NCBI RefSeq assembly: GCF_000321225.1
Contig: NW_004451506.1
Coordinates: 135,214 to 199,213, forward strand
Source: Odobenus rosmarus divergens
Lineage: Eukaryota; Chordata; Mammalia; Carnivora; Odobenidae
Length of the DNA: 64,000 nt
Reading direction: 5' to 3'
Every line of letters begins with the position of its first letter. Within the stretch, counting starts at the first letter, position 1. Positions 1 through 10,999 of this stretch are shown piece after piece. Below the pieces are notes generated by a model. It did no database searches, was not told the DNA's origin, and worked only from the letters and a program-made list of their open reading frames with translations. A program made the position numbers and the translations under genes.

Positions 1-1324
1 GAATCATGGAACACTACATCAAAAACTAATGATGTAATGTATGGTGATTAACATAACAATAAAAAATTATAAAAAAAAAAAGAAATAACCCCTAGGATTC
101 GAGCTCTGTGGATGGTTATGCCAAACTTTGAGACAGGGAACAGGACTGGGCAACTAGAAATAAGTCCACTCTCAGAAATGCTCTGTTTGGAGGTTTATGT
201 GAGATTCAAGAGGAGACTGCATTGTTTAAGCAAGATTTAAAAGACGTATATACCTATACCATGGCACAAATTGACAGTTTTAAATTCACTTTTCATGTAT
301 TTTCAAAGCATGATCTAAGCCTCTGGGCCACTCATTTTGATTAGTCCATTTAGAATGCTTCTCTAAATCAGTTCATGTAAGAAGCTCTCAACCCCGTAAT
401 AAAAATCTTCCCAAACTAGAGTTTGTCCGTTAAAAAGGGGTGTTTAATTTTCAACGCTTCCATTTCTGAAGTGAAAAGGAGAAACTTTGCTAATGACTAA
501 TTCTTTGATTTCACCCCCACTTGGAAGTAACCATATTTTGGAGGTTCCTTATATCGGAGAGATTAGAGAAATCAGAAGTTGTGTCTTTGCTTAAATGAAA
601 ATCTGGTTATCCGCTACATAAGGGACAAATTTGGTAGCTTAACTAAGCTTTGTTTTCCACCCCAATTCCCCCTCCCTGAGTGCCCTGCTCTTATCCATTT
701 ACACAATTATTCTCATGATTATTTAGTACATTTGTAACCAGATTTTTGCTATTGCCCAAGGCCTATAATTTCAATGTCTTAAATCCTACTTGCTTCTTAC
801 TTTGTTTTGTGTTGTATGTTTGTGAGTCTTCTTTCTCGTCATATTGTTGTTTTCTTTTGTTTTGGCTCTCTGTGTACACAAGTGAGAGGATCAGAGCCAC
901 CCTAACTTCTGCTCCATTCCCTTACCCCAGCTCATTGACATTTCTTGGGTATTGCTTTTATGTATGTAGGGCTGGGTATCTCCGGTTCCTTTTACGTAGC
1001 CATCTTGCACCTTGTTCTCCAAACTTCCCTTATATGACACTAATTTTGGTCCCATCCTACTCAGATGAGTCAGGGAGAGGTTGGTAAGAAGAATGCAGTG
1101 GTTGACTTGTGCATAATATCTAAAGTCAGTCTCCTGACTACTCAGGAGAAAACTTGGCACCAATGGGAATTTTATCAAAAAGGAAGAATGAGTATATTTA
1201 AGAAGTAAATACAGAATAAAGGTTTCCTGAAAAACTGGAAAAGTACAAGTTGATATCAAGGAGATGACTATAAAGTTGAACATTTATTTTGCAAATTCAG
1301 GAGTATGTAATAACAAGCCATAAT

Positions 1325-1490
1325 CATCTTCATCTTCCAAGCGCTGAGGTAAACAATTTACAAAGATCACGTGTAATTCTCACGACAACCCCACGAGGTA
1401 AATGACTCATTATCCTTATTTTTCAGATAAAATCACACAGCTTGAGGTGGTCAAGTCAGGGTCTGAGCCAGGTCTGACCTAGAATGTACT
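1325..1490 (-). mobile_element. MIR-like SINE fossil
   Basis: The stretch reads like the reverse complement of MIR: a copy of the 'ctcacaacaacccyatgaggtar' block, then 'ttttcagataaaa', then 'gggtctgagccaggtctgac'. It is heavily diverged, as expected of an ancient mammalian SINE. Confidence 0.55.
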
Positions 1491-3115
1491 TGGACCTTCT
1501 TTGGTCATCATCTTCCCAGACTTTTCAATATCTTTTTGCCGTATTACATAACATTTTGATCTGTGGGAAATAAATCATTATGGTTATTTACCTTTTGAAA
1601 CTAAACTGTTAGAGAAAAATCATGATGGAATTCAGATGAGAAGATACATTTCTGTCCTAAAGTGTGGCCTCCATTTTTAGGAATAGTTAGGAATGCTTTC
1701 AGCTTCAGATAACAGAAAACCTGTCTAGCAATGTCTCACATAACAAGACTTCTGGAAATCTGTGGTCGTTGGCAATGGTTCAGTGTCTCCAAGATTTCAG
1801 AGCCCATTTGGTGTCTCTGCCACGCTCTTGTCCTGCATCTCATGTCTCACAAGATGACTACGTCTCAGGAGTGGTGCTCAGCAGAGGGTCTCTCCTTGAG
1901 TATTTCCTTCATGTGGGGAAAAAAATAAATCCTTCCAAGGCCCCCAGAAGACCCTTCCTTGCATACTATTAGCCATGACAAGATCAGATGTGACCTTTCC
2001 TGGAAGAAAGATGAGTAAGCTGGAGATACGATTTTTTTTAGCCTCCATAATGAGAGGCAGGCAGCGGAGATGGAGTTTGCAGAAGGCAAACAGACATCTG
2101 CACCAACTCTTCCACGACACAGGCAGACTTTTTCCCCTCGGTATGATGAATAAACTGTAATCACATGATCTCTTCCCCCAAAGACCAAACACTGTTACCT
2201 GCACTTATCCTGGGTTTTTGTTGATTTGTTTTAGTTTGTTTTTCTAATGCTGGATTTCAGCTCCTTTATCTGTACTAAGTTTTAGCAATATTTTAATTTC
2301 CTGTTTTAATTACCACAGGCTTAATAAAAAACTGTTGCATGGGAAAAGAGTTCTTTTCCTCTTCATCTCCATCAGGTTACTTACTTCTGCCTGTGCAAAC
2401 AGTCTGTAAGCAGTTCTGTTCTTTTCCTCAGACTTTTCATTTTCTATTTCAGTCTCTTTAGAGTTCTTTGTTGATCTCACCATATAAACTCAGAACTCCT
2501 TAGCAGGATCTGCTGATAACTGGTTCATGTTTCAAGCACTTTTTCTGTCATAATGTTTAGAATAAGAAAACACTTAGAGCCTAAGATAGACTCCCAATAA
2601 GTGATACTAATGCCTCATTCAGCCAATTATTTTATCTCTAACAGTGGCACAAAAGATGTGTGTGTGGCCAAATGTTATTAAAGGAGGAAGTTATGCTAAA
2701 GAAGATTCTTTTTCCCAACCAGCCAATCATATATCTCTTGTTGATGAATTTTCTAGACCCCAATTGTTCCAATTCATAGTTCTTTTCCACTTCCAGGGTG
2801 GGAAGACTTGAGGAAACAACATGCGATGCCATCCTGTGGGCTGTGTCCTTCTAGAAGCCATAACAGGAAGCCCACTAGTCTTTCCATATGAACCACATTC
2901 CCAATATCAGATTTGTCATTAATAAAAGCAATATTTTGGGCTCCCATTTGCTTTGTCCTGCTTTATTTGTATTTATTTATTTTTAATGTCTCAATTGGCT
3001 TGGAACTTAAACAGTAAGGTGGTGTGTTATTTAATGACTCCTTGAACCCCATCAATAAACAACTGATGATCATAATTCCTTTTCTTTCATACAATACCTA
3101 TCTAAATTTATACAA

Positions 3116-3285
3116 GCTACTTAAATCTTAAACCTTGGTTTTTCTCATTTATAAAATGGGATTACTGGTAGGTACTTACTCCAGAAGGTTGTAACGGGGA
3201 TTAATAATGAAAAAATGAGTGTAATATGTACTCAGAGCAGATCATGGAATGTAAAAGACATTCAATAAATGGTCATCTCTTTCTG
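3116..3285 (+). mobile_element. MIR-like SINE fossil
   Basis: It contains the sense MIR blocks 'cttggtttttctcatttata', 'aaaatgggattact', then 'gggattaataatga' and the tail 'cattcaataaatggtcatc'. Divergence is high, so it is an old immobile copy. Confidence 0.6.
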
Positions 3286-4302
3286 TCCTTTGTGTCAGAA
3301 GCTGAATAATGCATATAATACAATTAATAAGTACAGGAAGGCCTCATTATCTGAGCATAATTAGAACTTGGAAAATACCTCTTTAGATAAGTGACCAACA
3401 TTTCATAGTAAATGGGGATTGTTATATTGAAGAATAAAATGAAAGTATTCATATTATTTAATAAATTTAGGTTATAATTAAAAATACACACTAATTATTA
3501 ACCCAAAGAATACATCAAATGTTAATTTTTTACATTTTGTTTCTGTTTTTCCAGCAAATTGTACCACAATATAATATGCCTTATTTCACATTTTAAATCT
3601 GAAGCATGATTATATTTACAATAATTTGTAAAGCTTTCATCAATTTTCCAAGATTCCCCTTTATTCTTTGCAATTCAATTATTCTCACTTCCAGAAACTA
3701 CACTGCCATTGTTCTATATCTTTTAAAAGGTTTGTGATTTATTTTTATAATTTATTTTCCTTGTATTATGTTGTATCGTTAAGATAGTACAGCATTCAAA
3801 AAATCAGTGAGAGACTGCCCAATAAGATGTTGGTTCAACAGTTGAGGGTAGATGCTAGCATCAGGAATGAAAGGCTAAGTAGAGATTAATTTTGCTAGTG
3901 ATGTGTTCAAAAGCTAACGGTTCTATGCCACCGGAACTTTTGATCTGCTGTGCATTTGCAACCACAGGAACCTGAATAGTGAAGTGTTGAATAACTAGGA
4001 TATTCCTGGTCAACTATCTTAAGTTTATTGTAAACTGGATAAAATATGTCATAAACAGTTGGGTTTTCTTAACCTCAAAGATGTATCTTAAGAACCTACA
4101 GTACAGAATAATTTTTAGTAGCTTTTCTAACCTCACGTTTTGTGATTCCTTGACCCCATGGCCAGAGGCTTATCAGACCGGCATACCTGGGGTTTAGAAA
4201 CTCACAAATGATTAGTGTGCACTATCTTCCCCAAGAACCTAAGGTAGCTCTTCATTAGGAGCCAAAAACTCCTCCAAATCATTGAGTGAGTGGCTTTTTA
4301 TA

Positions 4303-4388
4303 AAAAGAAGGAAGAGAGGAAGGGAAAGAGAGAAAGAGAGGAGTAAGGGGGAAGGAAGCAGGGAAGGAAGGAAGGAAGGAAGGAAGGA

Positions 4389-4428
<40 letters not shown>

Positions 4429-4441
4429 CGAGAGGAAGAAA
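4303..4441 (+). repeat. Compound GGAA/GAAA purine microsatellite
   Basis: An almost uninterrupted purine strand of about 140 bases. It contains several GGAA units (about 4362-4388) followed by about ten GAAA units (4389-4428), with impure GA-rich flanks. The Ser/Leu/Phe-rich reading frames on the opposite strand come only from this repeat. Confidence 0.95.
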
Positions 4442-5194
4442 ACAAATAAGTTCAAGTGCCTTGAAAGCATGGGACTGCAGCTCCTTAAATGTCCATCAAG
4501 ACCTGAAGCAGAGTTCTCAAATCAGGGGTCATTGAGGCTGAAATACCATATTATGGAGTGACTGCAGACACAGCTGCTTCTTTATGAAGTGAGAAAGTGG
4601 CTGGAAGCTATTTTCCTACTGATAGTTTCTCAGTCCCCTTCACCTCACCTTTCCTCTCAAAGACTTGATTATCAGCATAAACTATGTCCTCTGATATGGA
4701 TATAGCCATAGATCTGATAGCGTTAGATGAACATTAGCAGAAAAGGTACAATAAAGCAAACAAATTAATTCACATTAATTTAGCATTAACTATGTTCCAG
4801 TGTTGTTAACAGTGGTCTGTGTCCATGAAAGTGTTGGAAACCACTGGAGTCAACATAATGCAGATACTGGGAGAATCATGAGGCTTGACTTCTATTCCTA
4901 GTTTAACTTTTGTGGACTCCAGTTTTTGTTTTGTTTTGTTTTTTAATTTTCAAAGTGGAGAGTTTGAAAATACAAATAAATACCTTGTGAGGACTGTCCA
5001 ACTCCATAATTCTGATTCTATAGTGTGGTATGGGCCACTTCAATGCACAAATTCAATTATTGGTGGGCTAAAAAATCATGTAACTATTCCCTCTCCTGTC
5101 TTCACTAACACAAGGGAATGGATCACAAATGCTCAAGCCAACTGGGCTGTGTCATTTCAGATGCTGAGACTGATTCAGTTATCCATGGCTTTGT

Positions 5195-5640
5195 TTCAAA
5201 CCACCCCAAACTTAGTGGCTTTAAAAATCAGCATTTATTTGCTCATGATTCTACAGTTTGGACTGGACTCGTCAGGGCAGCTCTCCTCTGCCACACACTG
5301 GGACTAGCCCTTCCGAGATATCCTCTTCAATCACAAATTGGATGGATGCCTCCACTGGGGTGGCTGAAACAGATCAGGGCTGGCTAGACATCTTTCTCTC
5401 TCTGCATGTCTCCCCATGTGACTAAGTTGGGATTTGTCATAATGGTGCTGGGTCCCCAGAAAGAGCAGACCAGAGGGACAAGCCCCAGTGGGCAAGTGCC
5501 TATGAAACCACTACTTGCTTCACACCAGCTAAAAGGGATATTAGCAAAAGGGACAAACCCAAAGTTAATGTGGAAGGGGATTATACAGGACATTAAGATC
5601 AGGAGGCAGGGTTCATTGGGGCCATAAAATAACAGTCGAC
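5195..5640 (+). mobile_element. Old interspersed repeat, family not named
   Basis: The core 'cttagtggctttaaaaa...tttatttgctcatgattct' matches a common ancient mammalian repeat pattern ('cttagtggcttaaaacaac...tttatt...ctcacgattctg'). A second related copy lies at 46945-47430. I cannot assign the family by eye; a RepeatMasker run would decide. The right end runs into a perfect 13-bp inverted repeat at 5639-5667. Confidence 0.45.
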
Positions 5641-6330
5641 CAGAGATCCCACTATGGGATCTCTGGTTCAATTTATACTAGTGAGGAGACTGGAACAGCT
5701 TCTGTCCAGGCACCCACAGCCTCTGTTTTATTACTTGAAAATAAAAATTACAATATAACTAATAAATTTCTGAAAGATTCATTTTTCTTGAGTGGAGCTA
5801 ATAAATCAAGTGACTAGGACATTATTCTAGCACGAACCACATGGATGATATTTAGTATTTGTTGCCCATCCAACCTTTACTCCCCACTTCTTTTTAGACA
5901 AGATAAAGAGAATGAAAACTATGAGTTGGGTTTGGGTTAGAGCAGGAAAATTCCTTTCCTTCAGTATCACCCTACTTGTGACAACCTAAATGGCTATTTC
6001 GCATTTGGTAGTTAAGCATGTACTTTTTACCAGAGGCTACTGCTAACGGAGTTGAGAATCTCACCCCTGATTGCCTCTGTCAGAGGAATGAGTATATTGT
6101 TGGCAGACAGAGCAGCTATAATCTCTTCCTGCAATGAGCCAGCCACTCATTGAGCTGGCGCATACTGCTGCTATTGATTTTTCTATACCGATAATTAAAA
6201 ACAGCTTGTATGCCTGTATTTCATACCCATCATCAGTGACAATGAAAGGCCTTAATTCCTGCGACTATATCATGGTGTTCATTGCAAACCTTAGGTTTGG
6301 GCTGAAGAAGCATTTTCCTTTCTGTGGAGT

Positions 6331-6368
<38 letters not shown>

Positions 6369-6369
6369 C

Positions 6370-6408
<39 letters not shown>

Positions 6409-6417
6409 CCAAACACA
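6331..6417 (+). repeat. CAAAA then CA microsatellite
   Basis: A run of CAAAA-type pentamers (6331-6372) continues directly into about 16 CA dinucleotides (about 6373-6405) and then degenerate CAAAA sequence. The Cys/Val-rich open frames on the other strand are artefacts of it. Confidence 0.95.
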
Positions 6418-7199
6418 AAACCCCAAAAATCCAAATTCAGAGGAGTCAGACCAAATGTAATTCCAAAGCTGAGAATAAAAGTTATGAATAGAGGACATTT
6501 AAAGAGAGGCTTCAGGCAATGGGGCTAGACACAGAAACTGGAACTGAACCCTATGGGTAGTCTGGAGAACATACAGAATATCACTACAACTTATGCATTG
6601 GCAGAGGTTTCAATGTTATGAAAGAATCTTCTGAAGTTTGGCTCTATACCATCTGAATCTGGAAATTTGGTGATTCTCAGAAGAATAAAGACAGTTTTAA
6701 AACAGGCAAATCAAAATCAGAAAACTATCCCAAGACCTAACCAAATTGTTAACAGGGTTATGTGTGCATGCATATTAGAAGAGACAGCACAGTGGTTTCT
6801 TCTTAAACCAGCAATGCCCACAGACTGACATCATATGAAACTCGACTTAGGACAAGCCTATGAATGTTCTTTTCCATTCTCAGTTCAAGCTTTTGGGTCT
6901 ATTTATTCCACACTTCTCCCAATTTAAGTTTTCAGAATTGTACCTTATTTATCACCGTCAAAGTGTGTATATCTTTAATTTTTAGGGCACCTTTACAAGC
7001 CAGAGGGAGTAAAAAGGATTGAGGCAAATTTTAGATTAGGAACTTCCATGTCAGAGCAAACACGATTAAGTATACTAAGTCATCTAAGTTCTGTACAGGC
7101 CCTCTCCTTTCACCCATCCCCCACCCCACAGTGCAGGGAAAGTACAAGAAATGTGATAAGCATGTCATCAGTGTTATTCTCCCCAGCATATTTTCATAG

Positions 7200-7410
7200 G
7201 TACAATTGATTGAACACTTACTATGTGCTAGGCGTTGTTCTAAGTATTTTTCCAGCCAATGTCTCATTTCACGTCCACAAAAATCCATTTGGTTGGTGGT
7301 ACTGTTTTCTACATTTCTGATGAGGATGCTGAGGCTGAGAAAGAGTGTTACATGACAAAGCTCACCCTGTCTGTAATTAGCAACATAGGTGTCAAACCCA
7401 GGGCTGTCCC
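7200..7410 (-). mobile_element. MIR-like SINE fossil
   Basis: Reverse-orientation MIR blocks are visible: 'ttgaacacttactatgtgct', 'aggcgttgttctaagtattt', 'tttctgatgaggatgctgag' and the distal 'tgtcaaacccagggctgt'. It is diverged and has small indels. Confidence 0.65.
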
Positions 7411-7903
7411 CAAGGATTCAGACAATGTTAAGCAGAAAAGAAACCCCATGACCTAACTGGATTGGTCAGTGAAGGAGAAACATCCTTGTTATCATTACCA
7501 TGGCTGCCATGTAGTTATAACACCTAATAGTTACAAGCATTTGTGCTCCATGTAAGTTCTGGTCCTTTGCATCTGTATAAAACTGAGCTAATTATCTTTA
7601 CACCTCTGACGTGATAGAATGTAGAGTCAGGGATCTAGCCACCTGTGACTCACCGTACTGATCCCTGAAAATAAACACACATAAAAATTCTCAAGGGTTG
7701 GAGCCATAGATATCTTATTAAAAAGGCATTTGTTTTAGATTTTTAAAATGCTGACCAGTTATGAATACTATGGCAAATAGTGCTCAAACAATATATTTGG
7801 GGGATAATTTTAGTAATGTTTTCTGAAGGGAGGACCTTGAATGGAGATCATTTTGAAGCTTTTTCCATCTTTATAATGACCTTCCATTAAAAGATCCTCT
7901 TCA

Positions 7904-8115
7904 GGGAGACCTGAGTGGCTCAGTCGGTAAGAGCCCAATTCTTGGTTTCAGCTCAGGTCATGATCGCAGGGTCGTGGGATGGAACTCAGCATCTGGCTCT
8001 GTGCTCAACCTGGAGTCAGCTTGAGAGTCTCTCCCTCTCCCAGGTCCCCTCTCCCCCCACTCTCTTTCTTTCTCTCTCTCAAGTTAAATAAATAAATAAA
8101 ATCTTAAAAAATAAA
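7904..8115 (+). mobile_element. CAN-SINE (SINEC), diverged
   Basis: The tRNA-like head 'ctgagtggctcagtcggtaa' is followed by 'cagctcaggtcatgatcgca', a CT-rich middle and the tail 'aaataaataaataaaatctt'. Imperfect target-site copies 'cctcttcag' (ending 7903) and 'ccccttcag' (ending about 8125) flank it. Several substitutions from the usual head suggest an older copy. Confidence 0.9.
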
Positions 8116-8384
8116 TCCCCTTCAGAGCATCTTACTACTTGAGAGAAGAAAGGGGCCCTCTGGAGACCATCAGTTTTACAGGCTCATTCTACCAATGAGG
8201 AAAGTTGGACCCAAGAAGAGCAAGAAACATAGCTTCTCAGGAGAAGAGCTGGGCTGAAATCCAGTGCATTCTCTTTGTTTCGCCCCAGTAGCTCCTTCGG
8301 GCAGCATCTGAAGCATTTGAACATACTATTGCAATACGAGTTGCAAATGGGGAGCCCCTGAGCTTTGGTGAAGTCTCCCTGTCA

Positions 8385-8465
8385 CAGTTAGCTATGTGAT
8401 CTTGAGCAAAATTTTCAGTCTCTTTGAACCTTGGTTTCCTCCTATGTAAAATGAAGTTATTCAAC
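8385..8465 (+). mobile_element. MIR-like SINE fragment
   Basis: A short sense fragment with 'agctatgtgatcttgagcaa' and 'ccttggtttcctcctatgta' followed by 'aaaatgaa', matching the MIR core order. It is about 80 bases and diverged. Confidence 0.55.
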
Positions 8466-8783
8466 AGGCTTTCTAGAGTCATTTTGCTCCCATAACATGT
8501 GACTCTGTGATTTGAATGTATTGGCAAGTTAGTTTCTACTTTTCACAAAGCACATGGGCCTTCTTTTTCCTAAGATTCTCCAGATTTCTAATGAAAAATA
8601 TCACAATCGGAACCCCAAAGTCAGACAAACTTTAAGTAAAAGACGAAACAGCCATTTTCAGACATGCGAGAACTCAGAGAATTTATTTCCCCAGTGCTTA
8701 GTTTTAAGAAGTAATTTGTGACTATACTCTAGCAAATCAAGAAACTAAGAAATATGTGAGTCAAAAGTGATAAGACAAATGCA

Positions 8784-8977
8784 GGGGCACCAGGGTGGCT
8801 CAGATGATTAAGCATCTGCCTTCGGCTCAGGTTATGATTCCAGACTCCTGGGATCCAGCTCCACATCGGGCTCCCTGCTCAGTGGGGAGCCTGCTTCTCC
8901 CTCTCCCTCTACTGCTCCCCCTGCCTGTGCTCTCTCTGTCAAATAAAAAAAAATAAAAATAAAAAAATTTTTAAAAA
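8784..8977 (+). mobile_element. CAN-SINE (SINEC) with long target-site duplication
   Basis: The head is 'gggcaccagggtggctcaga', with 'ggctcaggttatgattccag' next, then the CT-rich block and an A-rich tail. Target-site copies of about 17 bases, 'tgataagacaaatgcag' and 'tgataagacaagtgcag', sit immediately left and right with one mismatch, so the element's ends are well defined. Confidence 0.95.
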
Positions 8978-9512
8978 TGATAAGACAAGTGCAGAAGTCC
9001 AAAGAAGAAAAGCTTAAGGTGATAATTGTACAGCATGACTAGGTTCATCAAAATTAGAACAGGAAGCCAGTGGACTCTGAGATGCCTTCAGAAGAAAGAA
9101 TGAAATGGACTCCAGAATGACAAGGGAGATCGATGATACTAGAGACATAATGAAAAAATTGTGTGTGTGTGTGTGTTGTATCTTTCAACAAAAACAAAGA
9201 CAACCAACACCAAAAGAAAGAAAAAAGTGTCAAAATGTCCAAATATGAAGCAGAACAATCTAAAAAAATAGTAAGAAAAATGATTTGATCTGAATGACAG
9301 AAACATTGTCTTTCATTGGCATTGGGGTCCTGGCCTTGAAAAGCTTCAGAAAAAAATGTAAACATAGCATAATATTTGCCTCTGAGAAACACATTAACTT
9401 GCCATGCTAATAAATGTCCATGTTCTTAACTTTCAAATCTTAGAATTCAAAAAACTGACAACATGTAGAATTTTTAACATCGGTACAAAATAGAATGTAA
9501 AATGTATATCTG

Positions 9513-10154
9513 TAAACTATATAAAAATAAACAGCTTCTGCACAGTGAAGGAAACAATCAACAAAACTAAAAGACAACCTGTGAATGAGGAAGATATTTG
9601 CAAATGACATATCCGATAAAGGGTTAGTACCCAAAATATATAAAGAACTTATACAACTCAATACCCAGAAAACAAGTTACCCAATTAGAAATGGACCAAA
9701 AACATGAACAGGCATTTATCTAAAGAAGACATCCAGATGGCCAACAGACACATGAAAAGATGCTCAGCATCACTCATCATCAGGGAAATGCAAATCAAAA
9801 CTACAATGAGATAAAACCTCACACCTGTCAGAATGGCTAAAATCAAAACACAATAAACAACAAGTGTTGGTGAGAATGTGGAGAAAAAGGAACACTTGTG
9901 TACCATTGGTGGGAATGCAAACTGGTGCAGCCACTGTGGAAAACAGTATGGAGGTTCCTCAAGAAATTAAGAATAGAACTACCTTACAATCCAGTAATTG
10001 CACTATTGGGGGTTTACCCAAGGAATACAAAAAACTAATTTAAGGGATATATGCATCCCTATGTTTATTGCAGTATTATTCACAATAGCCAAACTATGGA
10101 AGCAGTGCAAATATCCATCAATAGATGAATGGATAAAGAAAAGGTGGTGTGTGA

Positions 10155-10186
<32 letters not shown>

Positions 10187-10579
10187 ATGAAATATTATTC
10201 AGGCATAAAAAAGAATGAAATCTTGCCATTTGCAACAACATGGATGGAGCTAGAGGGAATAATGCTAAGCAAAATAAGCCAAAGAAAGACAAATACCATA
10301 TGATTTCACACATATGTGGAATATAAGAAACAAAACAAAGGAAAACAAAGAGAGAAACAAACCAAGAAACAGACTCTTAACTATAGAGAACAAACTGGTG
10401 GTTACCATAGGGGAGGTGGTGGGGGGATGGGTGAAAGAGGTGAAGGGGATTAAGAGCACACTTACGTGACGAGCCCCGAGTGATACATAGAATGGTTGAA
10501 TCACTATGTAGTACACCCAAAACTAATATAATACTGTATGTTAACTATGCTGGAATTAAAAAGTGTAAAAACATAAAAT
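9513..10579 (+). mobile_element. 5'-truncated L1 retrotransposon (ORF2 3' end plus 3' UTR)
   Basis: About 1.07 kb shows the conserved L1 ORF2 terminus at DNA level. Landmarks are 'gaaatggaccaaaaacatga', 'aatggctaaaatcaaaacac', 'gtgggaatgcaaactggtgc', 'aacatggatggagctagagg' and a carnivore-type 3' UTR ending 'actaatataatactgtatgt' before an A-rich tail. A microsatellite (10145-10187) has grown inside it. The frame is broken repeatedly and no intact ORF2 remains. Possible target-site copies 'aaaatgtatatctgt' (9498-9512) and 'aaaatgcacatctgt' (10580-10594) differ at two bases. Confidence 0.9.
10145..10187 (+). repeat. GT microsatellite within L1
   Basis: About twelve GT units in a purer core (10154-10178), with variant units either side, inside the L1 3' region. 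Confidence 0.9.
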
Positions 10580-10892
10580 AAAATGCACATCTGTGACAGG
10601 GAATATAGTTAACAGAAGTTGAGAAGTGGAAGAAGGGAGATGAGACGGGATGTGTTAAGATTCACACAAAACCCTTATGGTGATTGCCACTGTGGCCAGA
10701 ATGGGGAGGAGAAGGGACCAGAGTGGGAAGCAGGAGATTTGTAATGTTTTGTTAAGAAATAAAAAGCTGTGGCCAAGTAGATGGTAGGGGTGCAGCATGG
10801 CTCGTGGCAAAGGGCATTATTCCCAGTCAGGTGTGAGCATTGGTCGTTGTTCCTTCTCAGCATTTGGGATGGTTCTCCAAAGTCTGGGTGGG

Positions 10893-10951
10893 TCCCTCTC
10901 TGTCTCTCTCTCTCTCCCTCTCTTTCTCTCTCTCCCCCTCTCTTTCTCTCT

Positions 10952-10982
<31 letters not shown>
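10893..10982 (+). repeat. Compound CT/CA microsatellite
   Basis: A CT-rich tract (10893-10954) passes into CA repeats (10955-10982). Low-complexity open frames overlap it on both strands and are not genes. Confidence 0.95.
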
Positions 10983-10999
10983 TGGCAAGTGTTTTACTG

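Larger units (their letters stand above)
1..7903. other. Gene-free 3' flank of DGKI, distal part
   Basis: No exon, promoter or RNA gene could be recognised on either strand. Long open frames here are short, start at arbitrary ATGs and lack splice context or recognisable domains. The stretch holds AT-rich unique sequence, MIR-like fossils (about 1325-1490, 3116-3285, 7200-7410), a purine microsatellite at 4.3-4.4 kb, an old interspersed repeat at 5.2-5.6 kb ending near a perfect inverted repeat, and a CAAAA/CA microsatellite at 6.3-6.4 kb. In human the gene downstream of DGKI is PTN, but no PTN exon is visible here. Confidence 0.6.

Noticed and set aside
4239..4470. Two overlapping minus-strand open frames rich in Leu, Ser, Phe and Pro
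   Set aside because: They are translations of the GGAA/GAAA microsatellite and have no domain or splice context.
6233..6498. Cys/Val-rich and Thr/His-rich open frames
   Set aside because: They arise from the CAAAA/CA microsatellite in different frames.
9054..10516. Several short hydrophobic minus-strand open frames
   Set aside because: They are antisense readings of an L1 fragment on the plus strand, not genes.
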